A stretch of 64,000 bases of DNA from an uncultured Dehalococcoidia bacterium (GCA_958296115.1 OY282442.1:1274001-1338000), one strand, 5' to 3'. Shown: positions 9,035 to 18,374, counted from the first letter of the stretch. The notes: a model not told the origin generated them from the sequence alone. A program made the numbers and translations.

Positions 9035-9815
9035 AAAATTGCCCCAAAATTGCCCCAATCCACCCCTTGACACACCGAGAACAGCCGTGCTAGTCTGGTA
9101 GACGGCCCGAAGGGGCGTACACCAAACGAGCACAGACCCACCTCTGCCAAATCTGGGCATTCATGCCGCCGCTGTTGTTGGGACGGGGCCCCCGCGGTAT
9201 GAGAAGGTCGCTCTGTGTTTCGGCGCCCCCCCAGGAGGACGCAGTGCCAAATGCTCCTCCCCCGTTCCAGGTGCGGACTCTCGGACGACCGGGAGGACCG
9301 TAGCCAGCGCAGCCCGACGCCTTGGCGGGTGGAAGGTCCAAAGCGCGAAACGCAGGCGGTCCCGCAAGGGCCCGTCAGCCGTCCGGGAAAGTTAGAGGAG
9401 GGGCTGCACCCCCAGTGTCGGCGGGCGATCGACGTCGGCATCCTCGAAGCAAGTACCGGAGTCACTGCCTTGCAAGGCATACTCATCTCCCGCGAGAGCG
9501 GGAGAAACCAGGAGTAGACAGGACGCGGGTCCCAAGACCCGCCAAGTACCCTCTCCCTCAAGGGGGAAAAGGCCAGGGTGAAGGCAAAACGCCCCAACCC
9601 TGCGCCCTCCCCCTAGGGGAAAGGGCAAGGACAAAGGGCAATTCCCCGCTCTTACCCCCTCTCCCTCGATGGGAGAGGGCTGGGGTGAGGGTGATAAGCC
9701 CGCAAAGGAGCCGGCCGAGACAAAACGAACATAGACGAAGGAGCCGAGAAGGCCCCAGTCCTCATTCACCCTCCCTTCACGGGGAGAGACCCAAGGGTGA
9801 AGGCAATTCAGCGCG
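9035..9815 (+). mobile_element. Non-coding repeat element, copy 1 (ends lost)
   Basis: This stretch is closely similar to 48740-49607 (opposite strand) and 61044-61863. It begins with reiterated AAATTGCCCC motifs, then the promoter-like TTGACA/TAGTCT pair (9067-9096), the candidate RNA region, then further REP-type palindromes (about 9549, 9655, 9768). The short inverted repeats that bound copy 3 are not visible here, so this copy is truncated or rearranged. Open frames within it are not conserved between copies. A GC-rich palindrome, GCAGGCG-GGA-CGCCTGC, lies just beyond at 9863-9879; I see no gene from 9880 to the acylase stop at 10025. Confidence 0.75.
9103..9542 (+). ncRNA. Candidate structured RNA, copy 1
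   Basis: This region lies downstream of TTGACA (9067) and TAGTCT (9091) and ends at hairpin GCGGGTC-CCAA-GACCCGC (9525-9542). The penultimate hairpin is CTCCCGC-GAGA-GCGGGAG with a GNRA loop. It is the same fold as in copies 2 and 3. No known family is recognised. Confidence 0.45.
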
Positions 9816-10024
9816 CCCAAAACGCAGCTCGTGGAGAACACGCCTCCTCTCATCCTGGGAGCGCAGGCGGGACGCCTGCACCCTTCTCATATCTCCTCCA
9901 CGACAGAAGGCCACGAGGATAATTCAACACGCCCCCATCTCGACTCACCACCCACTACTCTACACTCACCACTATCCCATGAGCGGGCGTCCCGCCAGCG
10001 CTCCCCAATCCCGAAAATCCTGAT

Positions 10025-12364
10025 TCAGACACCTCCCGGCTTGGCGGCGGGCGTAAGCCGCAGCTCTGACACCGCCGCGCGGGCAACCGATTCCGAATCC
10101 CACGCTATCGAGACCCCCTCGCCCCACAACCACAGCGGCAAGATGTCGTCGTAATGGGGCGACATCGGATTCCCGGACTGGCCGCCCGGTATCGAGAAAC
10201 GCGAATTCTCCCACCCGCCTACGTCCACTGCCATCCGCAGCGACGGGATAGCGAGAGGCCCCGCCGTAGGGTCCTCGAAAGCCGGAGCGCCCTGCGAAAT
10301 CGTGTTCACGTCGCCCCCGATGGGGAACGGCCCCCGGTTGAATATCCCGCTCAGTATCCGCCGCTCGCCCGCCGGGTGCCTCAGCGTGAGCGGCCTGACC
10401 TTGCCCCACGCCCAGCCGCCGCGGTCCGAGCCGCGCCGGCTCCGCAGCGTCCGCGCGGCTGACGCCAGCGCCTCCTCTATCGCGGCAGGCCAGCCGTCCT
10501 CGAACCAGCCCTCCGGCTGCTCCCTGACAAGCCGCGCCGTCCGCCCAGTGCGCCGCGCCGACAGCAGCGTATATGGAACCACCGCGTTCTCGGCTCTGCC
10601 CAGGACCCAATCAGCCGAGTTCGGAGCCCGCGCCCGGGCGATGCTCCTCGCAACCGCCGCCATGAACAGCTCGAACACCGACGCGGCGGGTGAATCTGCG
10701 GCGACCCTGCCGTCCCAGCCCGACAGCGTCGCCTGCGCCTCCTTGGCGTCCGGGTCGTGGACTGGAACCGCGAGCAGCGTGTCCCGCATCTCGTCCCAGG
10801 GCTCCGAGTGGACGTCCCTATGAAGCGCCATCGTGCTCGAAACGTCCCAATCGTCCCGCTCCCCAAGCGCGCTGTATATCCGCGAAACGCGGTAGCCGTC
10901 CAGCCAGTCTATGCCAAGATAGGGGCCGTCCCCGTCCCGCGTCGGGTTGTTGTTCGCCGTCGCAATTATCCCCGACTTCGGGTTGCAGGCGTGGGGCATC
11001 TCCTCGTGCGGAACGGGAGCGTCCTCCCAGCCCGAATCCGGATCCCAGCCGGGCCTGGGGATAGTCCCCCATCCACTCTTCCGCGCCGGAGTCGTCCCCA
11101 TCATCTGCCAGCCAATGGCGCCCGACGTGTCCGCATAGACCATGTTCAGCGACGAGAGGGGCCAGCCCTCGCACGCGGCCCGGAATTCCTCGAACGACCG
11201 CGACTTGTGTATCGTGAGCATCCCCCTGACCGGCAGGGCGTCCAGCCATATCGCACGCAGCGAGAGCGCCAAGCCGCTACCGTCCCTCTCCACGATTGGA
11301 CCCCGCGGCGTAACCACCACGCGCTCCACCGCGTCCGGAGCGCCCTTCACAAGAATGACCTCCTCACGCAACTGGCATGGTGCGAAGCCGTCGCCCTCCC
11401 GGACGCTCTGCCCGTCCTCGCCCAGCTCCTCTATGAACAGGTCTGTCGTGTCCACGAGCCCGGCTGTAACGCCCCACGCAGCCGTCCCGTTGTGCCCCGC
11501 CGGGAACACCGGCCCGCCGACGAAGGTCGCGCCCGCCGCAGACCACTCCGGAGTGCGGACGTGCGCCAAGTACCAGTGGGATGGGAGGGTCGGGCGCAGG
11601 TGCGGGTCGTTCGACAGCAAGGGCCGTCCGGTCGACGTTCTCGAAGCGGCCAGCGCCCAGTTGTTCGAGCCGCCCGCGTATCCCGTAACCTCGCGCAGCG
11701 CCGCAAGGTCCTCCGCAAGCCGGTCCGCCCGCGGCCCCTGCGGCTCCCCCGGCGGCGTGGACACCGGATGACCGTCGAGATACGCCGGGTCCAGCTCCGC
11801 AACGGCCCCGGGACCGTCCGCCTGCAATATCCGATACCGCGCCAGCTCGATGTCCCAGTTCGAGGACAGCGCGAACGCCTGCAGCTTGGCAATCGCGATG
11901 ATGTCAACCGTCGAGTACGGCGTGGGCTTCGCGCGCAGCATGGCGAACTCGTGTGGGAGCCGACGAGCGCCGAGCAGCGTCCCCTCGCTGATACCCCGCG
12001 CGAACGCGCCCAGGTTCGAGCGCATCTCCGCGTCGAGGAGCGGAGCCTGCCGCTCCGCGCTCTCCGCCAGCCCGATGCGCCGCGACAGCCGGTCTATCCC
12101 AAGCCCGGCAGGCCCCATCAGCTCGCTCACCGCCCCACGCGCGACGCGAAGCATCATCTCCAGCTGGAACGCCCGGTCCTGCCCCTGGCAGAACCCGACT
12201 CCGTACCACGCATCCTCGTCGCTCTGCGCCTCTATGTACGGGATGCCGTAACCGTCCCGCCTGATGGTGACCGTCGAGGCCGCGCCCGGAACCTCTATCG
12301 CGCCCGACGTGATGGGCAAGCGGCTCCCCAGCGCCAGTCGGAAGAGCCAGCGCGGTATCCTCAC
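10025..12364 (-). CDS. Penicillin acylase family N-terminal nucleophile hydrolase
   Basis: The family hydrolyses amide bonds of beta-lactams, N-acyl-homoserine lactones or related N-acyl compounds; the substrate here is unknown. The product has 779 residues from GTG 12364. The A-chain part contains IRRDGYGIPYIEAQSDEDAW. The expected self-processing site follows a spacer, with GGSNNWALAASRTSTGRPLL, where Ser of SNNW would become the new N-terminal nucleophile; NDPHL follows. I see no clear signal peptide, whereas many homologues are exported. The start overlaps the lipB stop as GTGA with GGGGGAG just upstream, indicating coupled translation. Confidence 0.88.
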   Translation of the reverse strand: MRIPRWLFRLALGSRLPITSGAIEVPGAASTVTIRRDGYGIPYIEAQSDEDAWYGVGFCQGQDRAFQLEMMLRVARGAVSELMGPAGLGIDRLSRRIGLAESAERQAPLLDAEMRSNLGAFARGISEGTLLGARRLPHEFAMLRAKPTPYSTVDIIAIAKLQAFALSSNWDIELARYRILQADGPGAVAELDPAYLDGHPVSTPPGEPQGPRADRLAEDLAALREVTGYAGGSNNWALAASRTSTGRPLLSNDPHLRPTLPSHWYLAHVRTPEWSAAGATFVGGPVFPAGHNGTAAWGVTAGLVDTTDLFIEELGEDGQSVREGDGFAPCQLREEVILVKGAPDAVERVVVTPRGPIVERDGSGLALSLRAIWLDALPVRGMLTIHKSRSFEEFRAACEGWPLSSLNMVYADTSGAIGWQMMGTTPARKSGWGTIPRPGWDPDSGWEDAPVPHEEMPHACNPKSGIIATANNNPTRDGDGPYLGIDWLDGYRVSRIYSALGERDDWDVSSTMALHRDVHSEPWDEMRDTLLAVPVHDPDAKEAQATLSGWDGRVAADSPAASVFELFMAAVARSIARARAPNSADWVLGRAENAVVPYTLLSARRTGRTARLVREQPEGWFEDGWPAAIEEALASAARTLRSRRGSDRGGWAWGKVRPLTLRHPAGERRILSGIFNRGPFPIGGDVNTISQGAPAFEDPTAGPLAIPSLRMAVDVGGWENSRFSIPGGQSGNPMSPHYDDILPLWLWGEGVSIAWDSESVARAAVSELRLTPAAKPGGV

Positions 12365-12966
12365 GCGGCTCCCCCGCGCGACACGCGAAGGGCGTGGACG
12401 GACGCAGGCGCGCCGGCCATAAGCTCCAGCCCGACATCGAAGACCCGCTCGAAATGCCCCGCCAGCCTCGAAGCGACCTCGCCGACGCCCGCCTCGACGC
12501 CCTCGGCTGCCATCGAGGTAACCCGGCTTCCCTTCATGCCGCAGGGCACGATGTGGTCGAACCAGGCCAGATCCGGCGACACGTTGAGCGCGAACCCGTG
12601 CGTGGCAACCCCCCGGCTGACGCGCACGCCTATCGCCGCTATCTTCGCGCCCCCAGTCCATACCCCCGTCGGGCGGCCATCGCTCCCGGCCAGGATGCCG
12701 AATTCTGCCAGCGTCTCGATGAGAACGCGCTCCAGCGAGCGAACGTATATCAGCGGCCCAACCCCAAGCCGTCGCAGGCTGACGATGGGATACCCCACGA
12801 GCTGCCCAGGCCCATGATACGTAACCTCCCCGCCTCGATCGACGTGATGCGCCTCGATTCCCATCTCCGCCAGCCGCTCGGCCGGCGCGAGCACGTCGTC
12901 AAGCCTGCCGCGACGCCCCAGCGTATAGACGTGCGGATGCTCCAGCAGCAATAGCGCGCCGTCCAT
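12361..12966 (-). CDS. lipB: Octanoyl-(acyl carrier protein):protein transferase
   Basis: LipB moves octanoyl groups from ACP to lipoyl domains. Catalytic signatures are present: LLLLEHPHVYTLGRRG, GGEVTYHGPGQLVGYPI, GAKIAAIGVRVSRGVATHG with the active lysine, and VPCGM with the nucleophilic cysteine. The first ATG is at 12966, but LipB-like sequence continues upstream in frame (TTRYAAALELQREFHSRVAG) without ATG, GTG or TTG until a stop near 13134, so the real start is probably an unusual codon or has been altered. Its stop overlaps the acylase start. Confidence 0.88.
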   Translation of the reverse strand: MDGALLLLEHPHVYTLGRRGRLDDVLAPAERLAEMGIEAHHVDRGGEVTYHGPGQLVGYPIVSLRRLGVGPLIYVRSLERVLIETLAEFGILAGSDGRPTGVWTGGAKIAAIGVRVSRGVATHGFALNVSPDLAWFDHIVPCGMKGSRVTSMAAEGVEAGVGEVASRLAGHFERVFDVGLELMAGAPASVHALRVSRGGAA

Positions 12967-13146
12967 CTCGCCCCCTGCGACGCGCGAGTGAAACTCCCGC
13001 TGGAGTTCGAGCGCCGCGGCGTACCTGGTCGTCCCCAGCGTCGAGGGAGCGCAGGGCAGAGTTGCAATATCAGCGATGCGAATCCCCTCTTGGAATGCCG
13101 CTTGCCCCTGATGAGTATCGGTCTTGAACGCCTACCGCGCTGGCAG

Positions 13147-13881
13147 TCAGGGCAATAGACGACGTATCCGCTCACGGAGGCGCCGCGCCTCGGCTTCTGC
13201 CATGCGTCGCGCTTCGGCTTCGGCGTCGCGTTCGACCAGGGCGATGTCGCGCTGAGACTTGGCCTCGGCGAGACCGGGTAGATACTCCCCAGTCCTGGGA
13301 TCGAAGAAGCGCAGCTCTCCGAACTCCCAACACAGATCGAGGCCCAGCGTGGGGCTGCGGCCCCAGACCTGGCCGCCGAGCTCGCGCTGAATGGTTATCG
13401 GCTCGTACACCCCTTCCACCAGCCGGTCCCCGGCCAAGGCCGCGTCGTGATACTCTCCCCCGGTAGCGTCGAATCGCCAGTACTCCACCACCCCGCACCG
13501 AGCGTAGATGTCGCGTTTGGTCGTGTAGTCGGCCCTTCCCGTGCTCGCCGACGCCACCTCCAAGACGAAGTCGGGCGGTTTGCCAACCTCGCTTATCACG
13601 TATCCGTTCCGGTTGCGTATCGACGCTGGGTCCACTCCAAAGGCCACCACGCAGTCCGGGTTCACCCATCCCGCACTGTCGCTGGCGTCCCGGCGGAGAT
13701 ACCCCTCCCCGCTCACCAGCACGTCAGGGCGCTCCCTGAAATGGTCGTCCAGAATGTAGAAGGCGGTGGTAACGTGTGGGAACTGGTACATGGCGTCAGG
13801 CGGCCGCGGCGGGTCCGGGAGCTGCTGGACACGATGGTGGTCTCTGGTGGGATGCGGCTCGAGAGCCGCGCTGGTGGTCAT
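13147..13881 (-). CDS. Uma2-family (DUF820) nuclease-like protein, copy A
   Basis: Uma2 proteins have a PD-(D/E)XK fold and occur as multicopy families in cyanobacteria and Chloroflexota; their cellular role is unknown. Core signatures are WVNPDCVVAFGV, PPDFVLEVASAST and the D-Y-x-x-K-x-x-x-Y motif (DYTTKRDIYARCGVVEYW). The C-terminus is a charged helix with repeats of EAEARRMAEAEARR. I use ATG 13881 (MTTSAALEPHP) because both tandem copies share it; the longer frame upstream is not conserved. Confidence 0.85.
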   Translation of the reverse strand: MTTSAALEPHPTRDHHRVQQLPDPPRPPDAMYQFPHVTTAFYILDDHFRERPDVLVSGEGYLRRDASDSAGWVNPDCVVAFGVDPASIRNRNGYVISEVGKPPDFVLEVASASTGRADYTTKRDIYARCGVVEYWRFDATGGEYHDAALAGDRLVEGVYEPITIQRELGGQVWGRSPTLGLDLCWEFGELRFFDPRTGEYLPGLAEAKSQRDIALVERDAEAEARRMAEAEARRLRERIRRLLP

Positions 13882-13983
13882 GTCTGGCCTCTCGCCAGTG
13901 ATTGTAGCATAGGATGTCCAGACATGGGTGTTTCGCGATCTACTCCGACACGTCAAGGAGTCAGCCGCCTACCGCGCTGGCAG

Positions 13984-14697
13984 TCAGGGCAATATACGAC
14001 GTATCCGCTCACGGAGGCGGCGCGCCTCGACCAGGGCGGCGTCGCGTTCGACCACGGCGGCGTCCCGCTGAGACTTGGCCTCGGCGAGACCGGGTAGATA
14101 CTCCCCAGTCCTGGGATCGAAGAAGCGCAATTCTCCGAACTCCCAACACAGATCGAGGCCCAGCGTGGGGCTGCGGCCCCAGACCTGGCCGCCGAGCTCG
14201 CGCTGAATGGTTATCGGCTCGTACACCCCTTCCACCAGCCGGTCCCCGGCCAGCGCCGCGTCGTGATACTCTCCCCCGGTAGCGTCGAATCGCCAGTACT
14301 CCACCACCCCGTACTGCGCGTAGATGTCGCGTTTGGTCGTGTAGTCGGCCCTTCCCGTGCTCGCCGACGCCACCTCCAGAACGAAGTCGGGCGGTTTGCC
14401 AACCTCGCTTATCACGTATCCGTTCCGGTTGCGTATCGACGCTGGGTCCACTCCAAAGGCCACCACGCAGTCCGGGTTCACCCACCCCGCACTGTCGCTG
14501 GCGTCCCGGCGGAGATAGCCTTCCCCGCTCACCAGCACGTCGGGACGCTCCCTGAAATGGTCGTCCAGAATGTAGAAGGCGGTGGTAACGTGTGGGAACT
14601 GATACATGGCGTCAGGCGGCCGCGGCGGGTCCGGGAGCTGCTGGACACGATGGTGGTCTCTGGTGGGATGCGGCTCGAGCGCCGCGCTGGTGGTCAT
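13984..14697 (-). CDS. Uma2-family (DUF820) nuclease-like protein, copy B
   Basis: This is a near-identical paralogue of the preceding gene. Protein differences are concentrated at the C-terminal helix, where copy B has VVERDAALVEARRLRERI and lacks the extra EAEARR repeats. The PD-(D/E)XK-type core is intact, including the same DYTTKRDIYA motif. The shared 5' region (ATG at 14697) fixes the start. Direct tandem arrangement points to a recent local duplication. Confidence 0.85.
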   Translation of the reverse strand: MTTSAALEPHPTRDHHRVQQLPDPPRPPDAMYQFPHVTTAFYILDDHFRERPDVLVSGEGYLRRDASDSAGWVNPDCVVAFGVDPASIRNRNGYVISEVGKPPDFVLEVASASTGRADYTTKRDIYAQYGVVEYWRFDATGGEYHDAALAGDRLVEGVYEPITIQRELGGQVWGRSPTLGLDLCWEFGELRFFDPRTGEYLPGLAEAKSQRDAAVVERDAALVEARRLRERIRRILP

Positions 14698-14776
14698 GTC
14701 TGGCCTCTCGGCAGTGATTGTAGCACAGGATGTGTAGGGCCGGCGCAGGTTAGGGACCGACAGTCCCGATTCGCCG

Positions 14777-15046
14777 CTAGTACACGTCGAGGGTGAAGCG
14801 CGACTCCTTGAAATCCATGACCGCGTTGGCGAGGCCCTGGGCCGTATCCGGGTCCATCCGGAGAAGCTCGGTCCCCTCGTGCTCCACCACGTGGTCCCGG
14901 TTGCGCCCGACGTCGATGACGATGCCGAAGTCTCCCTCGCCCTCCCAGACAGGCGGGGTCGCAAGCCTGAACCCCTTTCCCGCCTCGAGGTTGTAGGTCC
15001 CAAGAACCCGCCGCAGCTCTTCCTTCGCCTCGTCGGTTATCCTCAT
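14777..15046 (-). CDS. Small HesB/IscA-like protein
   Basis: This is an 89-residue protein. The N-terminus (MRITDEAKEELRRVL) and a central acidic/hydrophobic beta-strand pattern (GDFGIVIDVGRNRDHVV) resemble the HesB/IscA-like fold of iron-sulfur carrier proteins. The three cysteines of true IscA are absent; I see no cysteine at all. It may therefore not bind a cluster. The assignment rests on overall pattern and is tentative. Confidence 0.55.
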   Translation of the reverse strand: MRITDEAKEELRRVLGTYNLEAGKGFRLATPPVWEGEGDFGIVIDVGRNRDHVVEHEGTELLRMDPDTAQGLANAVMDFKESRFTLDVY

Positions 15047-15153
15047 GATGTCTTAGGATATGCTGTTGGGGCTGCCGCTTCAAGAAGGGGCAGGCGCTGG
15101 ACTTGGACGGCTGTGTTCGGCTAATCTGCACGGAACTCGCAGAGGTGAAGTAC

Positions 15154-16149
15154 ATGGCATTGGAGCAGAGACCGCTGGGACGAACTGGCCGGACGATACC
15201 GGCCATAGCGCTGGGTTGCGTAACCTTCGGACGGGAGATCAGCGAGGACGACTCCTACCGCGTGATGGACTACGCGCTGGACAAGGGGCTGAACCTGTTC
15301 GATACCGCCGAGGCATACGGCGGCGGCAACTCCCAGCGCACGAGACTGGAAACGATGGGCGTGTCCGACCAGCGCGAGGTTACCACCGAGATGAGCTCGT
15401 CCGAGAACATCGTCGGCCGGTGGATGCAGAAGCGCGGAACGAGGAACGACATCATCCTGATGACCAAGTTCAGCACCGGCGGGTCCGCCGAGAACGTCCA
15501 CCGAGCATTGGACGACAGCCTGGACAGGCTACGCACAGACCGCGTGGACATCTACAAGCTCCACCGGCCATACCCCGACGTTCCCGACGACGAGACCCTC
15601 GGCGCGCTGGCGGAGGAGATAGACGCCGGGCGCGTGGAGGTGATCGGCTGCAGCCAGCACTCCGCCGCGCAGCTTCGACACGCCCTCGACACCAGCGCGT
15701 TCCGCGGATGGCCCCGATACGAGATGACCCAGCCGGGCTACAACCTCGGACTCAGAGCCGACGAGAAGGACCTCCTCCCAATGTGCATCGAGGAAGAGAT
15801 AGCCGTCACGCCGTTCAGCCCCATGGGCGCGGGGTTCTTTACGGGCAAGTACACGCCCAACCACGCCGACATCCCCAAGGGTACCCGCTTCGACATCATG
15901 CCCGCCCACGCCGATCTCTACTTCAACGACCGCAACTTCCGCACAGTCGAGAGGCTGCGCAATAAGGCCGCCGAGATGGGAATCCCCATGACCCGCCTCG
16001 CCATGGCCTGGTCAATGACACACCCGGCCATCACCGCCGCGCTGGTCGGCGCGAGGAAGCCCGCGCACATAGACAACGCCATAGCCGCGTTCGAGATGGG
16101 GCTGGATCCCGAGCTGAGGGCCGAGATGTCGTCCTGGGGCGACGGGTAG
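15154..16149 (+). CDS. Aldo/keto reductase
   Basis: This is an NAD(P)H-dependent oxidoreductase of the AKR superfamily, 331 residues, soluble. The N-terminus LGRTGRTIPAIALGCVTFGR is typical. It contains LFDTAEAYGGGNS with the catalytic Asp/Tyr, DIILMTKFSTGG with the catalytic Lys, DIYKLHRPYPDVP with the catalytic His, and a GARKPAHIDNAIAAF coenzyme-binding motif. GAGGTGA lies 5 bases before the ATG, which decides against the longer frame starting at 15103. The physiological substrate cannot be inferred. Confidence 0.9.
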   Translation: MALEQRPLGRTGRTIPAIALGCVTFGREISEDDSYRVMDYALDKGLNLFDTAEAYGGGNSQRTRLETMGVSDQREVTTEMSSSENIVGRWMQKRGTRNDIILMTKFSTGGSAENVHRALDDSLDRLRTDRVDIYKLHRPYPDVPDDETLGALAEEIDAGRVEVIGCSQHSAAQLRHALDTSAFRGWPRYEMTQPGYNLGLRADEKDLLPMCIEEEIAVTPFSPMGAGFFTGKYTPNHADIPKGTRFDIMPAHADLYFNDRNFRTVERLRNKAAEMGIPMTRLAMAWSMTHPAITAALVGARKPAHIDNAIAAFEMGLDPELRAEMSSWGDG

Positions 16150-16156
16150 GGGGCGC

Positions 16157-17095
16157 TTACTGGCGGTGTTGCCTGGGGTCCAGGGCCTCCCGGATTCCGT
16201 CGCCGATGAAGTTCCAGGACAGCACCACCAGGAAGATGGCAAGACCCGGGAACGTCGTGAGCCACCATGCGATGGTGATGAACTCCCTGCCTGCGGAGAG
16301 CATGTAGCCCCATGAGGGCGTGGGCGGCTGTATGCCGAGCCCCAGGAAGCTCAGGCTGGCTTCTATCAGGATGGCGTAGCTCATGCCCAGCGACGCCTGC
16401 ACGATTATGGGCGACAGCGTGTTCGGCAGGATGGTCCTGAACATGATGCGCCAGGGGCCCGCGCCCAGGGCCCGCGCGCTCTCCACGAACTCCTTTTCGC
16501 GTATCGAGAGCGCGTTCGCCCGCGTGATGCGCGCGAAGGAGGGGATGAAGCCGACGGCGATGGCGAGCATGGCGTTGCGCAGCGACGGGCCGAGCACGGC
16601 GACCATGAGAATGGCAAGCAGGAGGCCAGGAAAAGCGAGGATGGCGTCCACGATTCGCATCAGGACGCTGTCCGTCCACCGCCCGAAGTAGCCGGCGGCA
16701 AGCCCGATGGTTACTCCCACGGTCGTGGATACGAGCATTGCGAGCAGCCCGACCTGCAGCGAGACCCTGCCGCCGTAGATTATGCGGCTGAAGTTGTCGC
16801 GCCCCAGCGTGTCTGTTCCCACTGGGTGAGCGAAAGACGGCGGATACTGGAAGAGCGAGGGCGGCTGCCTCAGCACGCTGTAGTCCTGGAAATTGGGGGC
16901 GGCCAGCCAGCCGGCGCGAGTCATGAAGGGCGCGGCTATGGCCGCCAGCGTAAAGGCGGCGATTACCAGGACGCCGAACAGGGACGTGCGGTTGCGCAGG
17001 AAGCTCTCGACGATTACGCGGAACAGCCCGGCGCGCCGGCGCGGCGCGGCCTCTTCAAGCTCCAGCATGGGCTTGTCCTGGGTTGCGCCGCTCAT
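16157..17095 (-). CDS. Peptide-type ABC transporter permease (OppC/DppC family)
   Basis: This is the inner-membrane permease of a peptide/nickel-type importer, 312 residues. It has an N-terminal helix (GVLVIAAFTLAAIAAPF), the OppC_N region with HPVGTDTLGRDNFSRIIYGG, five further helices, and the EAA loop ESARALGAGPWRIMFRTILP for ATPase contact. The ATG at 17095 overlaps the stop of the OppB-type gene (ATGA), so the two are translationally coupled. No OppD/OppF ATPase genes are nearby. Confidence 0.92.
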   Translation of the reverse strand: MSGATQDKPMLELEEAAPRRRAGLFRVIVESFLRNRTSLFGVLVIAAFTLAAIAAPFMTRAGWLAAPNFQDYSVLRQPPSLFQYPPSFAHPVGTDTLGRDNFSRIIYGGRVSLQVGLLAMLVSTTVGVTIGLAAGYFGRWTDSVLMRIVDAILAFPGLLLAILMVAVLGPSLRNAMLAIAVGFIPSFARITRANALSIREKEFVESARALGAGPWRIMFRTILPNTLSPIIVQASLGMSYAILIEASLSFLGLGIQPPTPSWGYMLSAGREFITIAWWLTTFPGLAIFLVVLSWNFIGDGIREALDPRQHRQ

Positions 17096-17994
17096 TCGTA
17101 GCGTATCCTGGGATCGAGATAGCCGTACAGGATGTCGGCTAATAGGTTGAAAGACACGTACACGACGGACGTGATGAGGACTATCATCTGCACGATGGCG
17201 TAGTCGCGGGCCTGTATGGCGTCCACGAGCAGCAACCCGACGCCGGGCCACCTGAAGACGGTCTCGGTGACGAGGGCGCCGGCGAGCAGGGCTCCGAAGT
17301 CAAGCGCGATTACGGTGACCACGGAGAGCATGGCGTTCTTGATGGCGTGGCGCGCCACGATGAGGCGGTAGGGAATGCCCTTGGCCCGGGCGGTTCGGAT
17401 GTAGTCGGAGCTCATAACGTCGAGCATCCCGGAGCGCATGTACCGGGTGAGAGCGCCCATCAGCTGGATGCCCAGGGCGACGGAGGGCAGGATGAAGTAC
17501 TGCCAGTGGAAGCCTTGGCCTATGGGGCCGTACCCCGACGTGGGCAGCCAGCCGAGCTGCACCGCGAACAGCAGGATGAGCATCAACCCGACCCAGAAAC
17601 TCGGGGCGGCCACGCCGAACAGCGAGCCGGCGGAGATGACGTTGTCGAGCCAGCTAAATGGACGCAGCCCGGCGATGATGCCCATGGGTATCGAAACCGC
17701 GACTCCCACGAGCATGGCCGAGAGGGTTAGAGGGATGGTCCGTTTGAACTTCTCCCAGACCAGCGAGGAGACGGGATAGCCCGCGCTGTACGCCAACGAG
17801 TCGCCCATGTCCCCTCTGAACAGCTTGCCCACCCAGATGGCATACTGGACGTATATCGGCCTGTTGAGGCCAAGATCCTCCCGTTCCCGCTCCAGCGCCT
17901 CGCGCGTAGCCTCCATGCCAAGCCGCGTCACGGCCGGGTCGCCCGGGGCGTACCGCACCGCGGCGAATATGACGAACGAGAGCACGACGACCAC
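17092..17994 (-). CDS. Peptide-type ABC transporter permease (OppB/DppB family)
   Basis: This is the partner permease of the preceding gene, with signatures PGDPAVTRLG near the N-terminus, the EAA loop TARAKGIPYRLIVARHAIKNAM, and the terminal YLDPRIRYE common to OppB proteins. GTG 17994 is the first standard start, but the family N-terminus continues upstream in frame (IQTYIARRLLQTAYV). An AGGAG sits 9 bases before an in-frame ATC at 18036, so translation may use a non-standard start there. Confidence 0.9.
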   Translation of the reverse strand: MVVVLSFVIFAAVRYAPGDPAVTRLGMEATREALEREREDLGLNRPIYVQYAIWVGKLFRGDMGDSLAYSAGYPVSSLVWEKFKRTIPLTLSAMLVGVAVSIPMGIIAGLRPFSWLDNVISAGSLFGVAAPSFWVGLMLILLFAVQLGWLPTSGYGPIGQGFHWQYFILPSVALGIQLMGALTRYMRSGMLDVMSSDYIRTARAKGIPYRLIVARHAIKNAMLSVVTVIALDFGALLAGALVTETVFRWPGVGLLLVDAIQARDYAIVQMIVLITSVVYVSFNLLADILYGYLDPRIRYE

Positions 17995-18036
17995 GTAAGC
18001 CGTCTGCAGGAGCCTGCGGGCTATATAGGTCTGGAT

Positions 18037-18374
18037 ATTACTTGTCTCCTGAGATAGAAGGGAGCGTTCCTCTCCATCCTGGCAATATATACCGTTCCAG
18101 CGGACGCGGTGGAGGCCATCAGCGCCCTAGCCTACTTCAGGCAACGCGCCACGGCTCCCCCAAGTCTTCTCCGAGGCTTGGAGCAAGTCGCCGGCCCTGA
18201 GTTCGCGGTCGCATGGTCCAAGAACATGTACCCTGATGTCCTGACGTCGCTTTGCAGCGGCAATCGTGGCGGTAGTCTATTTGAGCCGGAATCGACTGGC
18301 AACCCTCCGGAGCGCCTCGCGCGTCCCGACGCCAAACCCGCTATGCGCTTGAAGCGCGTGGACTGCCGTCCGGG
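18037..18374. other. 338-bp gap between oppB-like and hicB
   Basis: I see no supported gene, RNA or repeat here. A plus-strand frame at 18109-18390 has no recognisable features and overlaps the end of hicB. Confidence 0.5.

Larger units (their letters stand above)
13131..14733. repeat. Tandem duplication covering the two Uma2 genes
   Basis: Two direct copies run about 13131-13917 and 13968-14733. They match from GCCTACCGCGCTGGCAGTCA at one end to GTGATTGTAGCA at the other, with few substitutions and a length difference at the gene 3' ends. Confidence 0.85.

Noticed and set aside
9010-9597. Long minus-strand frame in copy 1 and counterparts at 49063-49593 and 61125-61796
   Set aside because: Present only because GC-rich repeat DNA lacks stops; copies differ by a 1-base indel and frame boundaries change, and no domain is recognisable. 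RNA structure explains conservation better.
14777-15046. Second selenoprotein (HesB-like)
   Set aside because: The frame has no in-frame TGA and no cysteine position to compare.
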